This document shows, piece by piece, positions 6,774 through 14,819 of a stretch of 20,639 bases of DNA (its first letter is position 1; every line of letters begins with the position of its first letter). The position numbers and the translations under genes are program-made. Source of the stretch: an uncultured Bacilli bacterium (GTDB lineage Bacteria > Bacillota_I > Bacilli_A > RF39 > UBA660); contig CAJUKM010000011.1 in NCBI GenBank assembly GCA_910587535.1, forward strand, positions 1 through 20,639, written 5' to 3'. The notes beneath the pieces were generated by a model, which saw only the letters and a program-made list of their open reading frames with translations, did not search any database and was not told the origin of the DNA.

Positions 6774-8915
6774 TTATTTAACTTCTCTTTCTACACTCGT
6801 GACAAACGGTAGAGATTCTAAATCTATCATAAACTGTTTTAAGGTTTCGACATCTGGCACGACCACCATGATCTCATAATCTATTCTGTCTCCATTTTTA
6901 ATCGTATTAAGAGTATCTATCGTCAATTTTCTTTGACTACTCTTCATTACTATATCTAACACGTTGTTATCTATATTGTTAGTTCTCAGAAGAAGTCTAG
7001 CCATATATTCTCCTTCTTTGTTTTCCTTCCACGCGACGTCGATAAGTCTTTCTTCCATATCTTTTAAGTTAGTGCAGTCTTCTTTGTGGATTGTTATACC
7101 ATTTCCTTTAGTTATGTACCCTACAATATCATCTCCATATATCGGTTTACAGCAGTTAGCTAAGTTTATCAAAATGTCTTCACAGCCTTCGACTAAAACG
7201 TCGGTCTTATGATTTTTAAATTCAGCTGTACTAGGGGTCGATATTTTATTTAATATTTTCTCTTCTGCCGATAGACGTTCTTCAGTTAGGAAGTCTAAGA
7301 TATATTTAGCGGTGTATCTATGAGCGCCTATGTTGAAATATAGATTTTCTACGCTGTCGATTTTGTGTTCTTTTTTAAGGATGCTAAGATTTTCGTCAGT
7401 CAAGATGTCGGATAACTTTAAATTTCTTTTCTTTACTTCTTTTGTAAAAGATTCCTCTCCTCGTTCGATATATCCCATTTGGGTTTGTTTGTTAAAATAT
7501 GCTTTTATGTGATTTCTAGCTTGGCTAGTTTTTACAAACTCTAACCAATCTTTATTCGGAGTCGATTTATCACTTGTATTTACTCTTACGATATCATCTG
7601 TTTTCAAAGTGTAATTTAAAGGTACGATCTGATCATTGACGATCGCATCAGTTATAGTATCTCCTATGTGTGAATGTATTTTGTAAGCAAAGTCGACTGG
7701 TGTTGAGCCTTCTGGAAGTTCTATGACGTCTCCCTTTGGAGTAAAGATGTAAATCATCTTTTCGATGAAATTTTCTTTAAATTCTTTGATGAGTTCTTCA
7801 TCGCTCGAATTATCATCGATGGAGTCTCTAAAGACTTCTAGCTTTTGTTCCATCAATTTTTGGATAGCTTTTGAACCGTGTTCTTTATAAGACCAGTGAG
7901 AAGCAATTCCACATTCTGCGATTTCGTCCATCTCTTCAGTACGTATTTGTATTTCGAAGACTTTTCCGTTTGGACCGACAACTCCAGTATGTAGACTTTG
8001 ATACATGTTCTCTTTTGGCTTTGCTATATAGTCCTTAAACCGTTTAGGTATAGGCCTATATTTAGAATGGATGAGTCCGATTGCTAAGTAACATTCACTT
8101 TCTTTTTTTACTATTATCCTAAGAGCTAGAACGTCATAAATGTCTTTCCACTTTTTTCCCTTAGCGAGCTTAGCGTGTAGACTGTGAATACTCTTTACTC
8201 TGCCCTTTATACGGAAACTTATGTTTTGCTCACACATTATATCGGAAAGTTCTGCTTTCATCTCTTCGATGTAACTATTCAATTCTTCATATGATGCGTT
8301 TAAGTTATCTAAAACTTCATCATAAGCTTCCGGTTTTAAGTATTTTAAGCATAGATCTTCCAACTCGCTTTTAATGTAGTTAATACCTAATCTATGCGCT
8401 ATAGGGATTAAAACATTTTTAGTCTCTATACACTTATTTTTCTGAAATGCACTCGGTTTAGTGTACACTTTACGTAAATTGTCTAGTCTGCTCGCCAGCT
8501 TAATAATTATTACTCTAGCATCTGAAGATAGACCTACTAATACTTTTCTTAAATATATGGCTGTCTCTTCTTCTTCGTCTTTTAGTTTTAATTTACTTAT
8601 CTTTTGTAAACTAGACACTGTTTCGACAATCTGCTCGTCAAATTCGCTTGCTAGATCGGCAATCTCTATTTCTTCTATATGAACTGGTAGCCATCCTATT
8701 AGAGATGCCGATATACACGTATCATCGCTGTGCAGCTCAGTCAGTATGATAGCTGTTCTAAGTACATGGAGTAAAAATTCGTCTCCATTATAGTCGACTG
8801 TCGTATTTTTATATTTTAAGGAAAAGTCTAAAGCCCTTTTAATTTTTTCAACTCTAGAATTATCAAGATATTCTGAAACTCTTTTTATAAGTTCTTCTCG
8901 TAATGCTTCTATCAT
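6774..8915 (-). CDS. relA: RelA/SpoT-family (p)ppGpp synthetase with degenerate hydrolase domain
   Basis: The 713-residue protein has the long Rel layout: HD-type domain (about 25-150), synthetase (about 235-345), TGS (about 385-450), zinc-finger-like 'CCKPIYGDDIVGY...HKEDC' region and C-terminal ACT. The synthetase keeps 'RIKGRVKSIHSLHAK', 'YDVLALRII', 'RFKDYIAKPKENMYQSLHT' (the RxKD type of bifunctional Rel) and 'EIQIRT'. The hydrolase centre is lost: where Rel has HDxxED there is 'GWLPVH' (residues 74-79), and 'KLADRLHN' has become 'KLASRLDN' (139-146). His50 remains. The protein is therefore expected to make but not break (p)ppGpp. The gene follows comN by 22 bases and is followed directly by dtd. 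Confidence 0.93.
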   Translation of the reverse strand: MIEALREELIKRVSEYLDNSRVEKIKRALDFSLKYKNTTVDYNGDEFLLHVLRTAIILTELHSDDTCISASLIGWLPVHIEEIEIADLASEFDEQIVETVSSLQKISKLKLKDEEEETAIYLRKVLVGLSSDARVIIIKLASRLDNLRKVYTKPSAFQKNKCIETKNVLIPIAHRLGINYIKSELEDLCLKYLKPEAYDEVLDNLNASYEELNSYIEEMKAELSDIMCEQNISFRIKGRVKSIHSLHAKLAKGKKWKDIYDVLALRIIVKKESECYLAIGLIHSKYRPIPKRFKDYIAKPKENMYQSLHTGVVGPNGKVFEIQIRTEEMDEIAECGIASHWSYKEHGSKAIQKLMEQKLEVFRDSIDDNSSDEELIKEFKENFIEKMIYIFTPKGDVIELPEGSTPVDFAYKIHSHIGDTITDAIVNDQIVPLNYTLKTDDIVRVNTSDKSTPNKDWLEFVKTSQARNHIKAYFNKQTQMGYIERGEESFTKEVKKRNLKLSDILTDENLSILKKEHKIDSVENLYFNIGAHRYTAKYILDFLTEERLSAEEKILNKISTPSTAEFKNHKTDVLVEGCEDILINLANCCKPIYGDDIVGYITKGNGITIHKEDCTNLKDMEERLIDVAWKENKEGEYMARLLLRTNNIDNNVLDIVMKSSQRKLTIDTLNTIKNGDRIDYEIMVVVPDVETLKQFMIDLESLPFVTSVEREVK

Positions 8916-8937
8916 CAGTTGTCACTCTTTTCTATTT

Positions 8938-9207
8938 TTAAGATTCATCCTCTATTTTGACTTTGCCACTTGCAATTAGATTTTGGACATATGACTCTAA
9001 TTCAGTATTACTTGTAGTCATTATGTCGTTCACTATTTCATTTAAAGTCAAATTGCTCTTTTTGATCCAAATTTTGTTCTTTAAATAATTGAATATATCT
9101 ACTTCTTTAATGTATTGAACGTTTACCATATGCAAATCTTTTACTTTACATTTAAGTGCTGGTTTTACCCTGTTATAAAGTTCTTCTAAACTGCTAAATC
9201 CGTCCAT
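8938..9207 (-). CDS. comN: ComN-like post-transcriptional regulator
   Basis: The short helical protein (89 residues from the preferred start) resembles the ComN/YrzD family. The shared pattern is 'LEELYNRVKPALKCKVKDL', then 'DIFNYLKNKIWIKK', then 'TLNEIVNDIM'. In Bacillus, ComN controls late competence mRNAs and sits next to spoVB, and here a spoVB-type gene lies divergently next door, which supports the call. ATG at 9207 is chosen over 9219 because GGTGAAG lies 4 bases ahead of it and a TATACT box at 9224-9229 would start transcription near 9217. It heads the comN-rel-dtd transcript. Confidence 0.65.
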   Translation of the reverse strand: MDGFSSLEELYNRVKPALKCKVKDLHMVNVQYIKEVDIFNYLKNKIWIKKSNLTLNEIVNDIMTTSNTELESYVQNLIASGKVKIEDES

Positions 9208-9268
9208 AGTCTTCACCATATTAAGTATACTATATGCTAGAAAAAAATTCTACTCGATGTTTAAATAA

Positions 9269-9297
9269 GCATTATACTACTTTACATATCATATATA
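9269..9297 (+). promoter_or_regulatory. Possible SigE-type promoter of the spoVB-like gene
   Basis: GCATTAT (9269-9275) and CATATATA (9290-9297) lie 14 bases apart. This is close to the SigE pattern (KMATATT, 14-15 bases, CATACAnT) and no SigA pair is better placed. Transcription would start about 9303-9305, leaving almost no leader before the ATG at 9308. Confidence 0.35.
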
Positions 9298-9307
9298 TTA
9301 TAACGAT

Positions 9308-10612
9308 ATGAAAAAAAGTTTATTTTTTAAAAGTGCTTTTATATTGTTAATCGGATCTCTCGTAACGAGGACATTAGGTTTTTTAATAAGGATAATATTT
9401 ACCAGAATTATCGGATCTGCCGGTATAAACTTATACAGTTTGGTCATGCCTACTTATTCTTTAGTAATATCTTTGACTCAACTCGGTCTTCCGATGGCTA
9501 TCAGCACTATAGTTGCAAGAGGTACAAAAAGCGGAAAAAAAATAGTGATTTCAGTAGTGCCTATAATATTGCTTTTAAATATTTCTATGATGATCGGCAT
9601 AATTTTTTCTGCCAAATTTATAGCATGTACTCTCTTAGATGAACCATTAGCAGTTTATCCGATTATGGCCATGGCTTTCATCCTACCCTTCATTTCGATT
9701 TCTAGCATTTTAAGAGGCTATTTCTTTGGAAAACAAAAAATGATGCCCCATACTATTTCTAATATAATCGAGCAGATCGCGAGGTTTATCATTATAATCT
9801 TATTTTTACCTAAAATAGTAGAGATAAGTCCAGTATATGGCGTATCCGCATTCATACTGTTAAGTATCATATCCGAGTTCATCTCTATTGTAGTCTTTCT
9901 TTTCTATCTGCCTAAGAATTTTACTATCGAAAAAAAGGATTTAAAGCCGGACTTGAAAACTACTAGGGAAGTCATGTCTCTATCTTTACCTACAGTTGGT
10001 GGAAGAATAATCGGAAACGTTGCTTATTTTTTTGAGCCTATCATACTAACTTATGTGATGAAAGCGGTTGGATATTCAAATTCATTTATAGTTTCAGAAT
10101 ACGGAATCTATAATGCCTATGTCATTCCCCTTTTGGTTATTCCTTCTTTTATAGTACAGGCGATAAGTACTGCATTAATTCCAGAGATAAGTAGATCTTT
10201 TGAAAAAAGAGATAGTAAAAACATCCATAAAAGATTAAAACAATCACTTGTACTTTGTCTAATTTTAGGACTAATTACAAACGTATTTGTATTCCTCTTT
10301 CCAGAATTTTTGCTGAGAGTCGTGTACGACACATCGTCTGGGATCGATTATATTCGAATATTGGCGATATTCTTCATATTATATAATTTCGAAGGACCTC
10401 TATCTAGTACTTTGCAGGCACTTGGAAAGACCAAAGAAGCTTTTAGGGCTACTACGATCGGAGTGTTGATTAAAACTGTTTCTATTGCCGTTTTCAGTTT
10501 GTTTAAAATCGGCTTATACGGATTAGTTATCGGAGAAATACTTGATATTCTCTTCGTCGTCGGTATAAATTATAAGAACATTAAAAAGGTCTTAAAAAAG
10601 GAACGTTTGTAA
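9308..10612 (+). CDS. spoVB: Stage V sporulation protein B-like flippase (MATE/MurJ superfamily)
   Basis: The 434-residue protein is strongly hydrophobic, with about 12 membrane spans. Its start, 'LIGSLVTRTLGFLIRIIFTRIIG' with 'GINLYSLVMPTYSLVISLTQLGLPMAIS', matches the SpoVB/YtgP branch of polysaccharide-export flippases, which move lipid-linked peptidoglycan precursors during cortex synthesis. It is shorter than Bacillus SpoVB (about 518 residues, 14 spans), so the last spans may be missing. The divergent comN neighbour matches the Bacillus context. There is no visible ribosome binding site before the ATG, which lies 10 bases after a SigE-like -10, so the message may be near-leaderless. A general MurJ-like role in growing cells cannot be excluded. 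Confidence 0.8.
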   Translation: MKKSLFFKSAFILLIGSLVTRTLGFLIRIIFTRIIGSAGINLYSLVMPTYSLVISLTQLGLPMAISTIVARGTKSGKKIVISVVPIILLLNISMMIGIIFSAKFIACTLLDEPLAVYPIMAMAFILPFISISSILRGYFFGKQKMMPHTISNIIEQIARFIIIILFLPKIVEISPVYGVSAFILLSIISEFISIVVFLFYLPKNFTIEKKDLKPDLKTTREVMSLSLPTVGGRIIGNVAYFFEPIILTYVMKAVGYSNSFIVSEYGIYNAYVIPLLVIPSFIVQAISTALIPEISRSFEKRDSKNIHKRLKQSLVLCLILGLITNVFVFLFPEFLLRVVYDTSSGIDYIRILAIFFILYNFEGPLSSTLQALGKTKEAFRATTIGVLIKTVSIAVFSLFKIGLYGLVIGEILDILFVVGINYKNIKKVLKKERL

Positions 10613-10635
10613 CTTGAGTTTCTATCTGTTATAAT
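10607..10635 (+). promoter_or_regulatory. Promoter of the acyltransferase-glmM transcript
   Basis: TTGTAA (10607-10612) and an extended -10, TGTTATAAT (hexamer 10630-10635), are 17 bases apart. The -35 contains the stop codon of the spoVB-like gene. Confidence 0.65.
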
Positions 10636-10656
10636 CAAATTAGATAGGATGGTTTG

Positions 10657-11310
10657 ATGAAAACAGATGAAATATTTATAGGACGCGACAGTATTGTGGA
10701 CAGTTTTGTAAGAAGTTATGAGTTCCCTTTTCAGGCACTTTCAAACATTAAAGATGAGATATTGCGATTAGGACCGACTTTGGGGGATGATTACGAGCAG
10801 TATAAACCCGACGTTTGGATACATAAAAGTGTCAAGTTGAGCGAATTTGTCACCATCGAAGGTCCCGCGATTATCGATAGTGAAGCAGAGATCAGACCAG
10901 GAGCTTATATCAGAGGAAATGTCATTATTGGAAAAAGATGTGTGTTTGGAAATTCTTGCGAAATAAAGAATTCGATACTCTATGATGACGTACAAGTTCC
11001 ACATTTTAATTATGTTGGAGATTCTATTTTAGGTAATCACTCTCACATGGGAGCTGGAGCGATAATTTCAAATCTAAAAAATGATAAAAAGAATGTCGTC
11101 ATCCGTCATTTAGAAGATAAAATAGATACAGGTTTGAGAAAAGTCGGAGCGTTTATCGGCGATAATGTCGATATAGGATGTAATTCGGTTTTAAATCCAG
11201 GTACGATAGTAGCTCCTAGAACGAAAGTCTATCCTTTAACTATGGTTAGAGGATATATAAGAAGCGATGTTATCGTTAAAAACATGAATGATATCGTAGA
11301 TAGGAGGTAA
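10657..11310 (+). CDS. Stand-alone left-handed beta-helix (hexapeptide) acyltransferase-like protein
   Basis: From ATG at 10657 (AGGA 7 bases ahead; a TTG one codon earlier is less likely) the protein has 217 residues. After a short helical N-terminus, 'IHKSVKLSEFVTIEGPAII' opens a run of hexapeptide repeats ('AEIRPGAYIRGNVIIGKRC', 'GDSILGNHSHMGAGAII', 'GDNVDIGCNSVLNPGTIV'), as in the acetyltransferase half of GlmU, but the nucleotidyltransferase half is absent. Similar proteins in clostridia are often labelled UDP-GlcNAc pyrophosphorylase, which the missing domain does not support. With glmM starting 2 bases after its stop, it may acetylate glucosamine-1-phosphate or a related sugar; this is inference. 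Confidence 0.75.
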   Translation: MKTDEIFIGRDSIVDSFVRSYEFPFQALSNIKDEILRLGPTLGDDYEQYKPDVWIHKSVKLSEFVTIEGPAIIDSEAEIRPGAYIRGNVIIGKRCVFGNSCEIKNSILYDDVQVPHFNYVGDSILGNHSHMGAGAIISNLKNDKKNVVIRHLEDKIDTGLRKVGAFIGDNVDIGCNSVLNPGTIVAPRTKVYPLTMVRGYIRSDVIVKNMNDIVDRR

Positions 11311-11312
11311 AT

Positions 11313-12653
11313 ATGGGAAAACTATTTGGAACAGATGGTATAAGAGGATTGGTACCAGACGAATTAGATGTAAGTCTATCTCTAAAGATCGGATTTGCAA
11401 CCGCTAGAGTATTAAAAGAAACATGCGAATCTCCTACTCTACTAGTGGGAACTGACACTAGACAGTCCAAAGATATGCTTAAGAGTGCTTTAATAGATGG
11501 AGTTCTTAGCGAAGGAGCCGATATCATAGATTTAGGAGTTATTCCTACCCCAGCCGTTTCGTATCTCATAAAGAAGTATAAAGCAGATGGAGGATTCGTA
11601 ATCTCTGCTAGCCATAACCCTAGTGAATATAATGGAATAAAAATATTTAATTCAGAAGGTATGAAATTAGACGACGAAATAGAAAGTCGCATCGAAAAGA
11701 TCATATTGGATGAAAACATAAATCATGAGAAGAAATCAATATTTGGAATATATAGAATAGAAGAGAATGCAGTTGATGACTATGTCGAGTTTCTTTTGTC
11801 GACACTAGATGAACCCTTAAAAAACATGAAAGTTGCTATCGATGTTGCAAACGGAGCTGCTTTCAAGACCGCGCGAAGACTATTTAGCAAGTTGGGAATA
11901 GAATATTCTATTATTAACGACAAGCCAGATGGGTTAAATATAAATTCTAATTCTGGATCTACTCATATAGAAGGATTACAAGAATTTGTAAAAAAAGGAA
12001 AATTCGACTGTGGAATCGCATTCGATGGAGATGCAGATAGATGCTTGTTCGTAGATGAAAATGGCAAATTAGTGGATGGAGATCAAATAATGGCCATCTC
12101 TTCTAAATATTTAAAGAGTCAGAATATGCTAGACAATAATACTATCGTAGGAACGGTTATGTCAAATTTAGGCCTTAGAAAATTTTGTTTAGATAACGAT
12201 ATCCAATTTGTTGCAACTAAAGTTGGAGATAGATATGTATTAGAAAATATGTTAGAAAACGACTACGTTTTAGGTGGTGAACAAAGTGGCCACATAATAT
12301 ATAAAAACTATTCCAACACTGGTGATGGAGAAATAACCGCATTACAAATATTAAATATATTAAGTACTACTAAAAAACGACTTTCCGAGTTAGCTAATAT
12401 TATGCCGATTTATCCACAAGTACAAAAAAGTGTCGCTGTTTCTCGGGATGCGAAGGATTCATTTAATCACAATCAGGTTTTACAGAATAAAATTAAAGAG
12501 ATAGAGGGTAAATTGGGAGATGACGGTCGTGTGTTAGTAAGAGCAAGTGGAACAGAAAATCTGATAAGAGTTATGTTAGAAGGTAAAGATATAGATCTTT
12601 TAAATAGTTTCTCTGAAGAAATAATATCTATAATAAAGAAAGCAATAGCATAA
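11313..12653 (+). CDS. glmM: Phosphoglucosamine mutase
   Basis: The 446-residue protein converts glucosamine-6-phosphate to glucosamine-1-phosphate for UDP-GlcNAc and peptidoglycan synthesis. The start 'GKLFGTDGIRGLVPDEL', the phosphoserine loop 'ISASHNPSEYNGIKIF' (serine of ASHNP, about residue 100), the metal loop 'DGDADRC' (about 240-246), the sugar-binding 'GGEQSGHII' and the phosphate-binding 'RASGTENLIRVM' are all intact and in order. TAGGAGG lies 7 bases before the ATG. It is the last gene of the plus-strand block and ends before the terminator at 12730-12763. Confidence 0.97.
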   Translation: MGKLFGTDGIRGLVPDELDVSLSLKIGFATARVLKETCESPTLLVGTDTRQSKDMLKSALIDGVLSEGADIIDLGVIPTPAVSYLIKKYKADGGFVISASHNPSEYNGIKIFNSEGMKLDDEIESRIEKIILDENINHEKKSIFGIYRIEENAVDDYVEFLLSTLDEPLKNMKVAIDVANGAAFKTARRLFSKLGIEYSIINDKPDGLNINSNSGSTHIEGLQEFVKKGKFDCGIAFDGDADRCLFVDENGKLVDGDQIMAISSKYLKSQNMLDNNTIVGTVMSNLGLRKFCLDNDIQFVATKVGDRYVLENMLENDYVLGGEQSGHIIYKNYSNTGDGEITALQILNILSTTKKRLSELANIMPIYPQVQKSVAVSRDAKDSFNHNQVLQNKIKEIEGKLGDDGRVLVRASGTENLIRVMLEGKDIDLLNSFSEEIISIIKKAIA

Positions 12654-12729
12654 AAAACTATTTCAACGAAAAAATATAAACAGTAGTAAGTCAATAAATT
12701 AATCAGAGAGCAAGCAGTAGAAAAAATTG

Positions 12730-12763
12730 AAAATACGTTCATTGGTGACAATGAACGTATTTT
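12730..12763. terminator. Bidirectional terminator between glmM and the convergent orphan gene
   Basis: A perfect 15-bp stem pairs 12730-12744 with 12749-12763 around the loop GTGA. The ends are AAAA and TTTT, so it can stop transcripts from both sides. The 76 bases between glmM and this hairpin show nothing else. Confidence 0.85.
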
Positions 12764-12793
12764 ATAATGCTGAATCCAATCTAAATGTCAAAC

Positions 12794-13963
12794 TTATTCT
12801 TCAGTTTTTTTAACTGGTTCTATTATTGCTTTCTTTTGAGCTTCTTCTTTTTTGGCATTAATATGTCTTGCGTCTAGCTCATCATTAGAATACCAAGAAC
12901 CAGTAAGCATATAGTCTAAATAGATATCTATAAGTAATATTTCTTCGCTCTCTATCCAAGCGTTAATAATTTTTGTTCCTTCTTCCTTTTCTGGAAATAT
13001 TAATCCCATGGCGTTTGTAATTAGAAGTATCTTTCCTTGATAGATCATCTCTAGAAGTTTATCAGTGTATATTTTTTTCTGAAACGCTCTATAAATAGCA
13101 CCATTATCTGAAATACTTTCTATTAATTCTGGATGATTAAAAAGTCTTTCGACAAGTCCTGCATCATCAAAATCTTTTATTTTTTCATCAAATATTTTAC
13201 GTATCAGGCTATCACCTAAGACTATGCGTAAGACATCTGGACGGTTAAAAATCATGCTGTAAAATTGTTCTTCGTCATATTTGTCAAAAAATGTCTGCAT
13301 TTGAGAAACATGAGACTCGCTGATACGCTGATTATTATTTGTAATAAATGCAGCAATATCTTCATGGTACTTAGTATATGGATGTTTAACTATAATTGTA
13401 AAAGCAGTATTAAAAATATCTCGATCACGATTATCCATACTATCCCGAAGAAATTGTGCAAAAGAAGAGATCATTCCCTCTAAGTTGAGCTCTCTATATG
13501 GGTAAAGATCATTAAGCCAAAATTTATTTATATTATCAATCCAGCAGAAGGATGTGTAATTACTTTTAAAAATGCTTAAATATTCTTCTGCTGTAATAAT
13601 TCCTTTTCTATAAAGCAAATCGTAGTCGCTGAAATATTTTATACTTATGCATTTCCGAAGCTCATTTTGCGGTTCTACATTATTGCAAAGCAGAATTACT
13701 GCTACTCTTTGTCTCTGTTCATCTGAGAGGCAGCCTTGGAGACCTTCTTCTAATTCTTTAGGGGCGATTTGAATTCCAATAAAAAATGGGTCGATTGGCT
13801 CGTTTAAAATCTTTTCTCTCGTGTTACTAGATGTATATTTTTCACGAATATATCTAAAAACTAGATCACAAAGTGCCTTTTGATTTCCTTCTTTTTCAAA
13901 CAATCTTCTTAATCCTATATAATTCAATTCCAGTTTTGATTTATTAGATTGCAACTTTGACAT
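12794..13963 (-). CDS. Orphan protein of unknown function
   Basis: I do not recognise this 389-residue protein. It has no signal peptide or membrane span, appears largely helical, and ends in a Lys/Glu/Ala-rich tail ('KKEEAQKKAIIEPVKKTEE'). A repeated helical character between about residues 190 and 330 hints at an alpha-solenoid, but no repeat unit is clear. TGAGG lies about 9 bases before the ATG. It has its own near-consensus promoter and a perfect terminator behind it, and it separates glmM from the ribosomal genes, so it could be a recent arrival or a lineage-specific gene. Confidence 0.6.
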   Translation of the reverse strand: MSKLQSNKSKLELNYIGLRRLFEKEGNQKALCDLVFRYIREKYTSSNTREKILNEPIDPFFIGIQIAPKELEEGLQGCLSDEQRQRVAVILLCNNVEPQNELRKCISIKYFSDYDLLYRKGIITAEEYLSIFKSNYTSFCWIDNINKFWLNDLYPYRELNLEGMISSFAQFLRDSMDNRDRDIFNTAFTIIVKHPYTKYHEDIAAFITNNNQRISESHVSQMQTFFDKYDEEQFYSMIFNRPDVLRIVLGDSLIRKIFDEKIKDFDDAGLVERLFNHPELIESISDNGAIYRAFQKKIYTDKLLEMIYQGKILLITNAMGLIFPEKEEGTKIINAWIESEEILLIDIYLDYMLTGSWYSNDELDARHINAKKEEAQKKAIIEPVKKTEE

Positions 13964-13988
13964 AAATATACCTCAACTCTCTAGATAT

Positions 13989-14017
13989 ATTATAATTAAA
14001 ACTATAATATTTTGCAA
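13989..14017 (-). promoter_or_regulatory. Promoter of the orphan gene
   Basis: On the minus strand TTGCAA (14012-14017) and TATAAT (13989-13994) are exactly 17 bases apart. The start of the orphan gene lies about 20 bases beyond the predicted transcription start. Confidence 0.7.
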
Positions 14018-14038
14018 TAAAAAAAGCATTTGATATAG

Positions 14039-14599
14039 CTATTTTAAAGCGTCTATCAGTTCTGCTTTTTTCATTGAAGTATAGTTTTCTATACCTTTAG
14101 TTTTTGCCATCTCTTTAAGTTCAGCAACTGTCAATTTAGATAGATCAGTTTTTTCTTCTTTGACTTCTGATTTCTCAACTTTTTTTGCATCTGATTTTGT
14201 ATCCTTAGAAGCTTTTTCTTCTTTCTTAGAAGTTGCTGGTTTATTCTTTAGAGCATCTTTTGCCACATTTACAAGTTCTGTAAATGTTTTTGCATCGTCG
14301 ATTGCGATTTCAGAAAGCATTTTTCTATTTATTTCGATACCTGCTATATTTAGTCCATTCATAAATCTAGAATAGCTTATGTCATTTGCACGGCAACCAG
14401 CATTTATACGTGTAATCCACAATTTACGGAAATTACGTTTGTTTTGTTTACGATCCCTATAAGCATATTTTCCGCTGTGGAATACTTGTTCTTGAGCTGT
14501 CTTAAACAATCTATGCTTACTTCCAAAGTAACCTTTAGCTGATTTTAAAACTTTTCTACGTCTGTTTTTTGCAACAGATCCACCTTTAACTCTTGTCAT
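14039..14599 (-). CDS. rplT: Ribosomal protein L20 with C-terminal SAP/Rho-N-like domain
   Basis: Residues 1 to about 118 form a complete L20 ('MTRVKGGSVAKNRRRKVLK', 'YFGSKHRLFKTAQEQV', 'LWITRINAGCRANDISYSRF'), which binds 23S rRNA early in 50S assembly and, in Firmicutes, represses its own operon. The protein then continues for about 68 residues: a Lys/Glu/Ala-rich linker and a compact end 'LSKLTVAELKEMAKTKGI' followed by 'KKAELIDAL', the pattern of SAP/Rho N-terminal-type nucleic-acid-binding helices. Usual L20 proteins stop near 118-120 residues. AGGGGAGG lies 5 bases before the ATG and rpmI ends 13 bases upstream. Confidence 0.96.
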   Translation of the reverse strand: MTRVKGGSVAKNRRRKVLKSAKGYFGSKHRLFKTAQEQVFHSGKYAYRDRKQNKRNFRKLWITRINAGCRANDISYSRFMNGLNIAGIEINRKMLSEIAIDDAKTFTELVNVAKDALKNKPATSKKEEKASKDTKSDAKKVEKSEVKEEKTDLSKLTVAELKEMAKTKGIENYTSMKKAELIDALK

Positions 14600-14612
14600 T
14601 TTGTACCTCCCC

Positions 14613-14801
14613 TTAGATTACGTTCTTGAGTCTAGCAACATTGCCTTTACTCAAAGTTCCGGCCTTTCTTCTTTGTCTTATCTGTTTACTAGAATCTTTA
14701 GCTGTTTTATGATTTCCATTAGATTTTTTATAAGTTATACTACCACTATTTCTTTTATTTAGAACTTTGCTAGTAGATTTATGCGTTTTTTGTTTTGGCA
14801 T
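14613..14801 (-). CDS. rpmI: Ribosomal protein L35
   Basis: This 62-residue basic protein has the L35 pattern 'MPKQKTHKSTSKVLNKRNSG' and ends 'GTLSKGNVARLKNVI'. The usual 'KR' rich start is weaker than in Bacillus (MPKMKTHRG), but length and context between infC and rplT are decisive. The ribosome binding site AGGAGG lies 8 bases before the ATG. Confidence 0.96.
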   Translation of the reverse strand: MPKQKTHKSTSKVLNKRNSGSITYKKSNGNHKTAKDSSKQIRQRRKAGTLSKGNVARLKNVI

Positions 14802-14819
14802 TGTAATTCCTCCTAATTA

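Noticed and set aside
11276..11719. 147-codon minus-strand frame
   Set aside because: Shadow of glmM, whose motifs are all intact on the plus strand.
14018..14038. Terminator after rplT
   Set aside because: Only a three-base stem before the T-run; too weak to call.
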